Source: Augochlora pura
Taxonomy: Eukaryota; Arthropoda; Insecta; Hymenoptera; Halictidae
Assembly: GCF_028453695.1 (NCBI RefSeq)
Contig: NC_135774.1
Coordinates: 372,001 to 436,000, forward strand
DNA: 64,000 bases
Reading direction: 5' to 3'
Shown in pieces: positions 10,771-22,075 of this stretch. Numbering within the stretch: the first letter of the stretch is position 1; each line of letters opens with the position of its first letter. Position numbers and translations under genes: made by a program. Below the pieces are notes generated by a model. The model ran no database searches. It was not told where the DNA came from and was given only the letters and a program-made list of their open reading frames with translations.

Positions 10771-11506
10771 AGAAAGGACAAATTGACTGTTTAAACGCCG
10801 CGTGAAAAGGTTGTCGTTCCTCTTGTTTTTTAATACAGGAAACGTTATTTGGCTGCATAAAGTACAGGAATTTCAATGCCGTCGAAGGGTCCCGCGCGCT
10901 GTCCATTCGCGAATACATTATTTTCAAAATGATCCTGCAGCATGGGAACGGGAAGAAAAAAATTCAATTCTTGCCCGGCCGAGAACCTGTCCTCGTAAAA
11001 TATCGACGCACGCCTAATGTTTCAGGAAGAGATTCGACGAGATAGGTTCTTTTTTAATGAGTTTTCGAGATCCCTGGGCGATCGTGGAAGAACCTTATTT
11101 TGTCGCAATTTTTATCGGACTGGGTCACTTTACATATCGATGTTTCCAATGAGAACGATTTCTTGACTCGCACGGTAGTAGGTGTACGGTTTTTTCGTTC
11201 ATTTGTAGGCGGAAATATTAGACGTTTACGCGACTCTTTGTAGAAACAAAACAGAAAGTAAGAATCAGTGGAACGAAGCGTCGACCGACGACGAGTGGTG
11301 ATTCCTTTTTAGTCGTCCGAAATTACAGCAAAATGGCTTATAAAATTTGACCGATCCGCCCATCTGCTGCACAGCGAGGCCCGAAAGCCGAGTGCAAAAA
11401 GCTTTTTAATTCATCGCACAATAAAGCGGACGAATGGTTCGCGATCGCGCAATTAGGGCCCGCGTGTCCGATCGAGGGGGAGATTTTACGAGCGGGCTGT
11501 TAATAC

Positions 11507-11526
11507 GGTCCGGTCCGGTCCGGTCC
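11507..11526. repeat. (GGTCC)4 pentamer run
   Basis: Four perfect copies of GGTCC. Confidence 0.9.
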
Positions 11527-12030
11527 GGAGCGGACGGGAAATTAGCCTACCCGTTCGCGTTTCCTTCAAAATCGAGGAGCGCGCGAACAGGTGGCATCGA
11601 TTACCGTGGCATGCGCTCCGAAACTTCCGCGATTTTTTTGTCCCCCAAGTATATTATGGGCCCGTAATAAAGGCATCCGCGTGCGCCACCGTCGAATAGT
11701 CGAAGGGTGGCTTCTTGGTACGCGCGCGTACGAGGAACCGTGCACCGAGACAACTCCGCCTCTAAAGAATTATAGTTTCGCTTCGCCGTTTCTCCGACTT
11801 GCCCAGCTGCATTCGACGCAACTTCGTCTTTGCTCCGACGGTATCGCAGCATCGGCCGTGTAGGAATAAAATAGAGGTTGCCGTAACGAAGGTCGGGTCG
11901 GGGGAGCGAGAAGGACCACCTGCAGGCCGAACAGCAGCGGGACAAACCGCTGGCATAACCGCAGGACGCGATAATTACGCCGGGGGCCTAAAAGTAAAGG
12001 CGCGTTGGTCCGGTGGAGCGGGGCCGGGAG

Positions 12031-12060
12031 ACGCGGGGGACGCGGGGGACGCGGGGGACG
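12031..12060. repeat. (ACGCGGGGG)3 9-mer array
   Basis: Three perfect copies of ACGCGGGGG. The G-runs of five, spaced by four bases, form a G-rich strand. Confidence 0.9.
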
Positions 12061-12287
12061 CCGCGGGCCTCGAGCGAACAGAACCCGCCGGAAAAACGAA
12101 GAAAACGGCCGGCCGAGGAGGTAACAGTGAACGAACACGGGGAGCGTGGTCGTCGACAGTCGGGGTGGAGAGGGGTCGGGGGAGGGGGCAGTTGAACGGA
12201 GAAAAAAATAAATCGAAACAAAACGGCGGAGCCACATAAAAAAGCACTTAAAGGTGGAGATGTTGCGCGAGGACGAAACGCGCGCTG

Positions 12288-12418
12288 CTCGTGGAAGAGG
12301 AAGAAACTGGAGAAGCGAGAGAACCGATTGCGGAACGAGAACGCGAAGCAGGAGGAGAGGAAATGGAGGAGGAAGAAGAGAAGGAAAAGGAAGAAGAAGC
12401 GGAGGAGGAGAAAGAGTC
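12288..12418. repeat. Polypurine tract, about 130 bases
   Basis: The plus strand is almost wholly A and G, with few pyrimidine interruptions, and varies between GAAGAG, GGAGGA and GAAAAGGAA motifs rather than one repeat. Such tracts can adopt triplex DNA, but no mirror symmetry was confirmed. The tract creates the Glu-rich part of the frame at 12291-12674. Confidence 0.8.
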
Positions 12419-12674
12419 GGTGGCACGGGTGCACGGAGCGTGGCAGTGGGTGCTCGAGCACCTGCCCATTCTTGAAGAGCTGCGCCCGGTGATTTATGGA
12501 AACGAAATGTGGGTGGAACGGGAAACAGGGGACACGGAATCCTCGCGTTTCGTTAAAAACAGCAGCGCCCTGTGCTGGAGAAACTTTCGGGGATTCTTCG
12601 TCCGAAACCTTTACGGTTTTCGAGAAATTATTTCCATGTTGCTGTACCTTTTAAGAATCGTATGGATTTTCTAG
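12291..12674 (+). CDS. Unrecognised Glu-rich open frame with hydrophobic C-terminus (doubtful)
   Basis: The frame is open from just after TAA at 12249 and ends in a stop after 12671. The first ATG is at 12363, which would give about 103 residues. Residues before and after that ATG are mostly Glu, Arg, Lys and Ala, a direct product of the polypurine tract. After the tract comes ordinary-looking sequence (…HGAWQWVLEHLP…), and the last 15 residues (ending LLYLLRIVWIF) are hydrophobic, like a tail anchor. Charged coil plus tail anchor is a real protein layout, but here it may be chance. No homologue is recognised and no splice sites are evident. Confidence 0.12.
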   Translation: MEEEETGEAREPIAEREREAGGEEMEEEEEKEKEEEAEEEKESVARVHGAWQWVLEHLPILEELRPVIYGNEMWVERETGDTESSRFVKNSSALCWRNFRGFFVRNLYGFREIISMLLYLLRIVWIF

Positions 12675-13590
12675 TTTCAAGCCCTCGTTTTCGCAACATG
12701 GCACAGGTAGCAAATCGATGAGAAAAATGGCACGGATTCAAACTTCTCTGAAAACGCTTCGAGAGAAATCGCAGAACGGCCTAATGCTTCCCCGTTAATA
12801 AAGGCAATCTCCTGCCATAAATTACCATGAAAACATCGACGAATAGAATAGCCGTGGTTCGGCGAAGTGGATTTCTGTTTGGTCGGCAATTGCCGCGCCG
12901 TAAAAATACGGCCGACGCGACGCGACGCGTGGAAGCAGCGCGTAAAAATCGGCCCGTAAACGCCCGGCTCAACAAACGTCTCCGATAATTTATGCGCGAT
13001 CCCCGCGGAGGATATTAAAATATTAATACGGCTGTATTTATAGGCCCGCGCGGTGTAGGCATATCAAATTAAGAACGCATCCGGCGTAGGTTACGAGGGT
13101 TCGAATTAGTTAAAATTTATAATCCAGTCCCGAGCGGACTCGTCGTCTCTGTCGCGCGACGAATATCCGTCGATCGACGATCGATGATCGATCCTTCGCA
13201 CTTCGTAAAATTCCGAACCATTTCCTCCCCAATTTTCGGACGATTTACGCCGCTCCCTGGCAAATGCGAGCTTCCGCGCGCTACAGGCTGTCTCAAAAGA
13301 AGCGGCAGGCTTCGCAATCACAAGAGAAATAAATAATCTCGTTCGCCCGACAAGCACGGGACAGATCTGCTCGATCGGAGCCGGACCTCGACGATGTCCG
13401 CGAGCACGACGCGTCGCTTCGAGCGAACAATGGAAAGCGACGCGTTTAAAAATTGCGCGAGGAGGAGGTCGAACGTTCTCGTTGCTGCGATCGACGCATG
13501 GATCACAAGTGACCCAGAATCGACAGGGCGAAAGTAAAATATGAAGCTCGTTTGCATACGAGGTTTCAATATGCAAATCCGGGACTTTGG

Positions 13591-13644
13591 TATATAAATA
13601 TAAAATTCAAAAATTTAAATACCATCGGAATATATAAATATAAA
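13591..13644. repeat. AT-rich direct duplication, 40-bp spacing
   Basis: The 14-mer TATATAAATATAAA occurs at 13591-13604 and exactly again at 13631-13644, and each copy is followed within a few bases by a related ATTCAAA. The rest of the 40-bp unit has diverged. In this CpG-rich window the patch is unusually AT-rich. Confidence 0.7.
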
Positions 13645-13961
13645 GTTGCGATATTCAAACAGGAACACCGGTGCCTTTAATTTAAATTCCCTGGCCCTAT
13701 CGATCGGCTCACCGAAGCCCGAAGCTTCCTAAACACCGAATGAAAAATTCTGTAAAAAGCAGTAAATCGTTTATCGCGTTCGGAACTCGGAACGCCGGGA
13801 TATTTGCGCGCGCGCGCACGCGAGCGCCGTTACAGCCCGGTCGGGTCGCTTAATTTCGATGGGGCGTCCGACCGATTCACCAGAGAGAAAGAACGAGTCC
13901 TCGGCGGTGTCCGTCCGGTCCACCTGGCCGAAAAGCATCCGAAACACCGCAACAACAACCT

Positions 13962-13989
13962 GCCGTGGGCCGTGGGCCGTGGGCCGTGG
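13962..13989. repeat. (GCCGTGG)4 7-mer array
   Basis: Four perfect copies of GCCGTGG followed by a partial GCTG. Confidence 0.92.
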
Positions 13990-14975
13990 GCTGTCCCAAG
14001 TTTCCCCGTGGTCGCCCACGCGCCGATACTTAACGGCGGCAAAGGCGCTTATTAACGGTTATTACGTCGGGGATGTTGGCCGATTAAAAAGCCAAGGAAA
14101 AAGAGAGAAAACGAGCCGGCGCGGCTTGCAGGGTCGCGGGACCGATCAACGGCAGCCGATCGGATTCGCGCAAATTAACGAGCCATCGCTTGCCAGAATT
14201 TACGAGGCCCCATGGAAATCTCGAAACATTTTTCTGCGATGCGAGTTTCGCTGGACAAACAAAACGATATAGTCTAAACGAACGGAACGTTTCGCTGAGA
14301 GAGCAAATCTGATCGAATCGACCGTTCGAGACGGATCGACGAGCGTAGAATTACAGCGACGGCCAGGGGCCCTCCCCCGAAAGGTGATTTCCTCCTGGGA
14401 ATCCGGGGTGCCGCGCCGGCGAGGTTTCCCTGGCGACGAGATAAGTTCCCGGCGAGTAATTTCGGTAAAGACGGGATTTATCGGGGCCGACTTTCGTCGT
14501 CGCTCTCGCAGCGAAACCGTCAATTTCACGAGCTCTTCGTTCCGACGCAGAGCGAGCGCGAGCGCGAGCGGGCAGCGTGCCGAAGCGGAGGCGAGTTTGC
14601 GGTATCGGATCGGCTCGGCGGCCAAGAGGGTGGTTAGCGCGGGTGCGAGCAGGGAACGGTGGAGGAGAGCGAAGAAGAGAAGGAAAGAGCAGGGACGGGA
14701 CGAGACGGGGAGAAACCGCGGAGAAAAAAAAGAGAGGATCGGGTACGAGAGGACAGAGGTACGAAACGGAAGGACCGATGGAAAGAGAGGAGGATGGAAG
14801 GAGCCAGAGTAATCGGCAAATGGAGATGGCCCCTAAGTTCTGTGCATCGTCCCGCTCCCGCCCACGCTGCCAGACAGAATAAAACTACTCGGGGACGGTC
14901 GTAAGTACCGAGGAAGTACGCGCTCGTGCTGCTCTCGAAGAGAAACGAGCTGAAGAGGGCGGGCAACCTCTGTTG

Positions 14976-15002
14976 CCTCTCTCTCTCTCTCTCTCTCTCT
15001 CT
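14976..15002. repeat. (CT)13 microsatellite
   Basis: A pure CT run of about 27 bases. Confidence 0.95.
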
Positions 15003-15068
15003 GGAGGCAGAGAGAATCGTGACGATAGCCACGAAGCGTGACTGTGTTCGGGACCACGTGTGTGCATC

Positions 15069-15141
15069 GGGGGATGAAGGGGGGATGAAGGGGGGATGAA
15101 GGGGAGGCCGAAGGGGAGGCTGAAGAGGAGGCTGAAGAAGA
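15069..15141. repeat. (GGGGGATGAAG)3 array decaying into 12-mers
   Basis: Three perfect 11-mers GGGGGATGAAG (15069-15101) pass into three 12-base units of the form AAGGGGAGGCYG, ending AAGAGGAGGCTG. One array thus changed both unit length and sequence along its length. Confidence 0.85.
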
Positions 15142-15439
15142 CGAAGCGAACGCCACGTAACATCGTTTTACGGCTCCAAAGGTCCAGTTCGACCACTAAT
15201 GTTTTCGAAGTTGCCGCGTGGGCGTGCCGGAGGTCCGAGGACCCCGTTGACACGAACATTACTTTACTTGGCCTACGACGATTGCCACGAGGGGGACACC
15301 CGGCCACGATAGATACAGATAGCCCTCGGAGAGGATGAATAAGTTGCCGCTAGGAGCCTGCCAGAGAATTGGAGCAGGCTCGAGAATTTGATCGATCGCC
15401 ACGCTCCGGGAATTCCTCGCGAGCGATGTCACCGACGTC

Positions 15440-15474
15440 GTGGCGTGGCGTGGCGTGGCGTGGCGTGGCGTGGC
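15440..15474. repeat. (GTGGC)7 pentamer array
   Basis: Seven perfect copies of GTGGC, directly followed by GTGCCACG. GCCAC is complementary to the repeat unit, so the right end can fold back. Confidence 0.95.
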
Positions 15475-15508
15475 GTGCCACGATCGCATCGGCTTGCGTG
15501 GCCGTCCC

Positions 15509-15528
15509 GATCGATCGATCGATCGATC
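15509..15528. repeat. (CGAT)5 tetranucleotide run
   Basis: Five units of CGAT, similar to the array at 3873. Confidence 0.9.
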
Positions 15529-15745
15529 ACAAATTAATCCCTCTATCCTCTAGGAGGAAATCGATCTCTTTCGTTTTCAACTTCCGTACCGAGATCGTCT
15601 TTTATAAATATCGTACGAGTCTGCGAGGCAAAGCCAGCACAGTTCCCTCCTTCGCAAAATGGTATATGAAAGTTGGAATTCGCCCAAGCATTGGCTCCAG
15701 CCGGAGCGGTAGCGATTCGGAAGCATTTCGAGTAGCTGCGCGCGC

Positions 15746-15758
15746 GGGGGGGGGGGGG
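15746..15758. repeat. G13 homopolymer
   Basis: Thirteen consecutive G, preceded by a GCGCGC run. Long G homopolymers are rare and error-prone in sequencing, so the length is uncertain. Confidence 0.85.
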
Positions 15759-17810
15759 CTGTGGGCACGTTGCAGCAAGGATCGAATAAATCTATCGGAC
15801 ATATCCTCCCACGCGGGAGACATTTTACTTATCGATCGAGCTTGATTTCCACCGCGACCAATCGTAACATTCCAAACCGGTGACTATTTATAAAGCTCGA
15901 ACCCGTATCGATTCGTGATATACGCGTTCGTTCGAGTGTAATGCGCGTATCGTTTTCGCTTATCATTCGCTAACGAGACTTTCCTGGCGGTGCTTGGTCG
16001 AGCCTTGTGACATCGTAATCCTGTTTCGCGTTTGCTACCTCATTTTACTAACGATAACCGGGAATTTATGCGTTCGTGGTCTTTTATCGCGTTTCCACGT
16101 TGGCCGAGATCATTCCGAAAAGGACGTAAATTGGAACGATCGTCGATAGCCGCGCTAGAAATAACGAATTATGCGACTTCAATCGCAGGTCTCGAACTCG
16201 AGCATTATATGTACCTAGCATCGCGTTACGAAACCCCGTCCGTGAAAATCGACCGCGAACGTTTCGTTCGAATATCGTTTTCGAATCGACCCGAAACTGG
16301 TTTTTCTACCGCGGTTTATTCGCTTCGCTGGGCGTAAAATCTAGAAACAATTTGGGAAGATCGTCGGAAGCGATCGCTGGGTTGGCCATTGTCGACCGCA
16401 ACGCTTGATCGGACCATTTCTGGAAGAGAATGCACAGGAACACGACTGCTTCCTCCAGCGATCGCGCTGCAACTGACCGAACAATCGGTCGGCGCTTCGC
16501 CGAACGGCTAACCAAAACTTATCCCCACCATCGACTTCGATGAACGTTTATCGCGCGATCGATGCCGGTCGATAATTTCGATTATTTCGAATCGTTTAAC
16601 GTTTCTAACAATTTATCGACGAGACTACTTTATCGTCTGAATTTTAAAAAAACGAAATACCTACGAGCCGGAGGGATTTGAATTGCACGAAACGAGCGGA
16701 TTAAATCGAACTTCTTTCAACCGATGCTTTCTAATATTTTCTGGTCGGCTTTCAAATCAGACGAATTTCAACAAAAATAGCTTTCGTTTTGAAACAAAGA
16801 TAGCTGAGACGAGCGATAATACGAACGAGGTATACGGAATACTCGATCCTCGCTAAGAAACTCGGATGTCGGAAATATCGGTAACGACGAACGCGACACG
16901 GAAATGATAACGATACTTGTGAAATCTCATTTTTGGGCGAGAAAAAGAAATTGATCGGGTGTCGAGTGTTCCTCGTACGCCTCGTCGTTGTCGGCATCGC
17001 GTGTTCCGAGAAATGCTCCGGGGCCATCCGCGCGCCTCTCGGATGGAACAGTGGTTTTACGATTAATGCAGGCCACGCGTGGCTTATATCGTAATAACGC
17101 GAGGCAACGCAACGTGTCTCGGAGCGGTTTCCATGCTTCCACGTGTTGCTGTAACATCGCCCAGCTAACCGTAACGCGCGACGAATCTTCCCCGACGAGC
17201 TAATCTTCCCGCGGTACGATCGTTCGCGAGACGCTGAACGGACCTGTTTCACGCTTTTCCGATATCGGAGCGATCGGCTCCGGTTCGTAAAAACACATCG
17301 ACGAGAAGACTCGCCAACGAAGGATTCTCTCGCTGCACAAAGTTTCAGTCGGTTGTCCAATTATCTCCAAGAGTGTTGCCGAATCGAATGGAAATCGGGT
17401 ACCAAAGAACTTCCAAGTAAAAAACTATGTATGTAGGAATCGATCAATGTCACGGGTTCTTACGACTAGACTGTGGATCGTAGACATTTATGCTAAGAAA
17501 GAAATAGCATCATACTGTTCAAACACTGTAAAACGTCGAAAGAATTGTTGCGTTGCGTATCGTTCGATTTAATGAAATTATCGACACAGGGAATAGTTTT
17601 CTGTTCGGCTATTGTTTCGTACAAACAAAAGAATTCGGTGAGACAGAGGCCGGGTTTCTCACGAGGTTTCGTGGGTCCAGATTGTTTAGGCTACGTCGAA
17701 GGATTAACGAACTCGACGTGCGTCGGGCTAAGCCACGGAGCGTTTCGTGAAATATTTCTAAACAGGCGCGGGCGGGACCTGTTCGTTCGGTTCTGAAAGA
17801 CCGGGAAGGA

Positions 17811-17840
17811 GGGGGGGAGAGAGAGAGAGAGAAAGGGAGA
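17811..17840. repeat. G7 followed by (GA)n purine run
   Basis: A run of G passes into GAGAGA and then GAAAGGGAGAGAA, all purines on the plus strand. Confidence 0.85.
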
Positions 17841-18041
17841 GAACCGAAGCCAAAGCACGCGTATAATAATAGCTAATAAAGTGGACGTAAAAGGGGGTCC
17901 CTGGTAGGGCAGGTGGCCCTTGAAGCCTCCATGGGGGCACACTCCGGGTACCTCTCTCTCTCTCCTCCGTCGCTCCGGCCAAAAAGCAAACTGGTGCCGT
18001 GGTGCCGTTGTGCCTCGCCTCCGGGCCCACGCGAGCCAAAG

Positions 18042-18088
18042 TCTCTCTCCTCCTCCTCCTCCGTCTCTCTCTCTCTCTCTCTCTCTCT
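18042..18088. repeat. (CT)n/(CTC)n pyrimidine tract
   Basis: A CT run, a CTC run (18050-18061) and a second CT run, almost entirely pyrimidine. Confidence 0.9.
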
Positions 18089-18224
18089 ACTCTTCTCGGC
18101 TTTTGTCTGGCCGGAACCGAGCGACAAAAAAATAACGTCGAGGAACGAAGATCGTGGACATTAAACGAGCCCTTAAAACGTTTCTTGACTTTAAAACCTT
18201 CGATTCGGGCCTCGAGGGAACGCG

Positions 18225-18246
18225 CTTTCTTTCTTTCTTTCTTTCT
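18225..18246. repeat. (CTTT)5 tetranucleotide run
   Basis: CTTT units inside a longer pyrimidine-rich stretch that continues to about 18308. The same motif is expanded at 26291-26365. Confidence 0.9.
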
Positions 18247-18950
18247 CCCTCTCCTGCTCCCGTTCTCTCTATCTCTCTCGCACGCTCCCCCTTTTCTCTT
18301 TCTTCCGAGAGATGGTATTCTTCATTAGCAGAGAAACTGGATGCAACTTCGAGGTTCGCTGTGCGAGCATCGAGTCGTACGAACGGTCATTTTAACGTGG
18401 TTTCGGTGAAATGAAACGACAACGAACTTCTATGTTCATTGAACGGAATTGTAACACGAATTATTTAATCTTCACGCTTCAAGTAATTCAATTCGATAAC
18501 TCGATCGTTGTATAAATTAAATAAACCAGTAGCTGTTCGTAGCAACGTTTCGTTTAGCTGCAACAATGTGCGACTAAATAATGAATTCCCTCGACAGTTT
18601 CGCGCAAACGATTATTCATTGTTTCGCATGGTATCCGAAGCGTCGTTGCTCCCGCTATTACCAAACATTCCCGCATTTCTCCGCTATCTCGCGAAACGGA
18701 CAAACGATTCGTTATGCTTCGACTGGAATTAGATAAGAAATTTCTAAATAATCAATTAAGAAAAGGTATCGCGGGTAGCAGCGAATAAATCGAGCGCCAA
18801 ACAGCGCGTTCTAAAAATCATGTACTTAAAGCTAAACGGTTTCGGACGGGTTTTCAGCGGTCTGTCGCCAGCGTTATCAGCCGGACCAGCGGCGGCGATA
18901 AATTAGCCGGCTGGTCGAAATTACACGATTAGGTTCGGAATCGCGACCCC

Positions 18951-18984
18951 GGCGCGGCGCGGCGCGACGCGGCGCGACGCGGCG
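18951..18984. repeat. GGCGC run with GGCGCGACGC 10-mers
   Basis: GGCGC units pass into two copies of the 10-mer GGCGCGACGC. Another site of the GGCGC family. Confidence 0.88.
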
Positions 18985-19189
18985 TTTCCAGTCCACGACC
19001 GACCCGCTTCATAAATTCGAATCTCGTTCGGTGAAAGTCGCCGCCGCGCGCGGCAACTCTTTGGGAATGTTCACGAAATAATAACTCGGCACAATGTAAC
19101 CTAGGGTCATTTATCTTCCCTTCTCCGGTAGCACTATTCGCCGCATGCGAACCGGACTAATCGATATTCAAGACTCGAGACAATCTTAG

Positions 19190-19233
19190 GAGGCGAGGCG
19201 ATGCGGGGCGAGGCGGGCGAGGCGGGCGGCGCG
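19190..19233. repeat. Degenerate GAGGCG/GAGGCGGGC array
   Basis: Units GAGGCG, GATGCGGG and two copies of GAGGCGGGC form an imperfect array. Confidence 0.75.
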
Positions 19234-19638
19234 GAGCGACGGCGAGAGAGTTCGTCGAACCGCGGAGCGTGTTAACGGGGGGCGGGCGAGCGCGCGCGCG
19301 CGCGCGGTGCACGGGCCATGCCTTCCGGAGATCGTCGATAATGAAACTTCGCGGGCAATTATCCGGAACACGATTGCCTGTGACCCTCTTCGAACGCGCG
19401 CCGAGACGCGGGAACGCGGATTTGTTTCGCCGGGTTAAGCTTTCGTCGCGCAGCCGACGCAAACGGCGAGCTCGATGGAAACGAGCTCGAGCGGCGAAGT
19501 TTGATTTTCCGTAGGGCCAGCCGCGCGGCGCAAGCCATTGTTCCACCGGCAGTGAAAGTGCTCGAGCGAGATACGGTCTCCCCCAGGGTTTCGATAAATT
19601 GTCTCGCGCGAAGGTGAGGCTACGGGAATGATGTCACC

Positions 19639-19672
19639 GGTGGCACCGGCGCGGCTACGGTGGCACCGGCGC
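19639..19672. repeat. Two copies of a 14-mer, 20-bp period
   Basis: GGTGGCACCGGCGC occurs at 19639-19652 and identically at 19659-19672. GGTG/CACC within each copy is a small inverted repeat. Confidence 0.85.
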
Positions 19673-21441
19673 CAAATGGTAATAAACACCGATCGCCTAT
19701 CGGGAACCGCGAAGGCGTGCAATTTGTCGTGGCTATCTGCGCCCTCGGGTTCGGCCTCTGTACGCTCGGATAATCAATATTGGCAGCAACCAGTCCCTGA
19801 TAAGCCTCACCTACCAAGCGACCCCGCTTCCTTCCCAGAAGGAAGAAAGTGTAACAGTAACGGAATGGCCTACGGCCGATAACGCGGTGGCTTTGAGGGG
19901 GTCCCGAGGCTCTCGGACGTGCCGCGAGCCCGCCCTAAAAAGGTGATCTTCCTTGACGGACGTAATCGATCGGTGGAATCGTACCGCGTACAACGGTCCC
20001 ACGGGTTTCGATACATTGGTACAGCTCCTGCTAAAAGCAACGCGTATCGTATTCGTGTACGCATCGTTCTCGAACAGAAAGTACATATGTAGCCTGTTTT
20101 AGCAAAAGCGGCGATTACTTTGAAGAAACGCGCGGGATTGAATCGACTGGTCGAACGCGGGCAACGGTTGATTTGCCGAGAGCGGTCGGCTCGTCGTCGT
20201 TAAGGGTTAATACCGAGCATATCAATTTCGCCCTAAGCCCGAACCGATGATTTGCGAGACATTAGCCTAACGCTGATCGACTCGTCGGCGCACGCCACCT
20301 CGATCCCCAACGATTCCTGGAATGCTCCGATCGATTCCCGTTCATTTCCCTTCCTCGCCACGAGACCATGCTCTCCCCGGCCCGACTCGTTTCTCCTCGT
20401 TGGTCCAGGTTCTTCGTGCTCGTTTCACGCGTCTCCTTTTTTTCTCCGTTTCGCGCGACGCGACGCGACGGGCGCGCACGTGCGCGGTCGGGGAAGTCGG
20501 TCGTGGCGCGTTTACTTTGAAAAGTGGGATATGCAAACTATGCGCGGGACCATGAACTACCTCGGAGCAAAAATTTCGCCGATTCCCTTTCTTCCTTTGT
20601 ACGAGCACCGATATGGCTCCTCCGCGATAAATCGCTCTTATTTTTTACGGGGCCGCGATGCTCGCTGCGCCGTGCGAACGCCGCGCGAACGCCTCGCTCG
20701 GCTCTCTTGGTCGTTTTTAGGTTCCGAGAAATTGGAGTCGCGAATGCGGCGAACAGAAACCGGTACGCGAAAATATACGCGGTGCAAGCTGTATTTTTAA
20801 AGCGTTCCCGGATTTATCGCGGCATTGTCGCCGGATCGCGGGCTGTAACGCCTGATATTTTCAGATACTTGCTCTTGAAAACTTATTTCGGTGGGCCGGT
20901 GCTCGGCCGGCTCGTCGTTGAGCGGCGAACGCCGCATCCCTTTTCCTCTCGCGAACACTTGGGAAGGTGGTGTACCGTTTCCGACAAAAATGCGCGGCAT
21001 CTCGAATTCTATTAATTACTAAATTAACCGTTAAGTACGAGATGGGGCCCCGATCGTTTCAAGAAGACGCAGAAGAATTGAAAGTTCGACGCAGAATACC
21101 TGTTAATATTGTAACGCGAAGCTAATCGGTTCCTGGCAGCGGCTAAAAGTAGCCGGGATCGGGCGCTGGTCGCGCGCGCGATCGTAACACGTTGTAAATT
21201 CGAGCGGCGCGACTAAAAAGAGGGTACACGCACGGACGCGATAAACTCGGGGAAGAAACGACTGCGATCGAGATCGCCTTCCGTTTTCCTCGACGCCCAT
21301 TGTGCCCTAGAAATTATACGCGACCGCCCGACGTCCCTGGCCGTCCTTTTTAATCCCGGGTCCGAGTGGCCTTTGCGCGGATACGGGTTTTTCCGAGAGG
21401 AAACGGGCTTTGGGAGCCCGAGAGTCTGCAGGGGCCCGGTC

Positions 21442-21480
21442 GCGGCTCGCGGCTCGCGGCTCGCGGCGCGCGGCTCGCGG
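21442..21480. repeat. GCGGCTC 7-mer array
   Basis: About five units of GCGGCTC with one GCGGCGC variant in fourth place. Confidence 0.85.
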
Positions 21481-22017
21481 AGGCGTGGCGCCTCGCCCCC
21501 GACTTACTTCATTTACTATTTACGGTCGCGTGGCCGTGCGGGCCACGCGAAATCGCCTCCCCCGACGATCTATATTCTATATCGCGGCTAGATCTCGGCT
21601 TTTACGGCGCGACTCGATCCACGGCTTTATATGGGCACCGTGAACGCGCCGCGGAATTCTTTGCCGGACACAGGGACTCGTTGGCATCCTCCTCTCTCTC
21701 GCTCTCGCTCTCTCTACAATATTATACCCGAGATAGTTAACGCTCAATAAGACCAAAATCCCCGATATCGCTGCGGAAGATAAGCAACTTCCGGGCAGAG
21801 CGCCCGAGAGCCATTCCGGATGCGAAACCGCAAAACGCCTTATCGGTGACTTCCCCCCTCCCCGCCTACAGACGCGTGCCGCTCAAGACGGCGCTTCCTT
21901 CCCTTTAATTCAGCCTTCCCCTCAGTTCCCTCAGATCCAGAACGCACCTCCTCTATCTACTGTTTGTGAAAATGTTTGTGGAAAGTAGTATCAGACATTC
22001 GTAATTGATTTTTGAGA

Positions 22018-22022
<5 letters not shown>

Positions 22023-22072
<50 letters not shown>
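22023..22072. repeat. (GA)25 microsatellite
   Basis: Fifty bases of pure GA, the longest dinucleotide run here. Known insect factors such as GAGA factor bind GAGAG runs, but nothing nearby shows a promoter. Translations read Arg-Glu or Ser-Leu repeats. Confidence 0.97.

Positions 22073-22075
<3 letters not shown>

Larger units (their letters stand above)
10001..15000. other. CpG-rich spacer with purine tracts, 10-15 kb
   Basis: No gene recognised. 10.8-11.5 kb is a calmer, mixed stretch without arrays. 11.9-12.45 kb is GC- and purine-rich, and 14.6-14.82 kb is a second purine-rich stretch. A 40-bp AT-rich direct duplication lies at 13591-13644. Long minus-strand frames over 11.8-12.5 kb are Pro/Ser/Leu/Phe repeats created by the complementary pyrimidine strand and are not called. 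Confidence 0.6.
15001..20000. other. Non-coding spacer, 15-20 kb
   Basis: Repeat-rich ends (15.0-15.8, 17.8-18.3 and 18.95-19.7 kb) surround a calmer interval at 15.84-17.80 kb of mixed, locally AT-rich sequence. That interval includes a 202-codon minus-strand frame at 16752-17360, which has no domain or motif I know and is not called. 18.4-18.9 kb is AT-richer and free of arrays. No RNA gene was seen. Confidence 0.6.

Noticed and set aside
22023..22072. (GA)25 as a GAGA-factor promoter element
   Set aside because: Pure GA microsatellites are common in insect non-coding DNA. No promoter or gene lies nearby to support a regulatory call.
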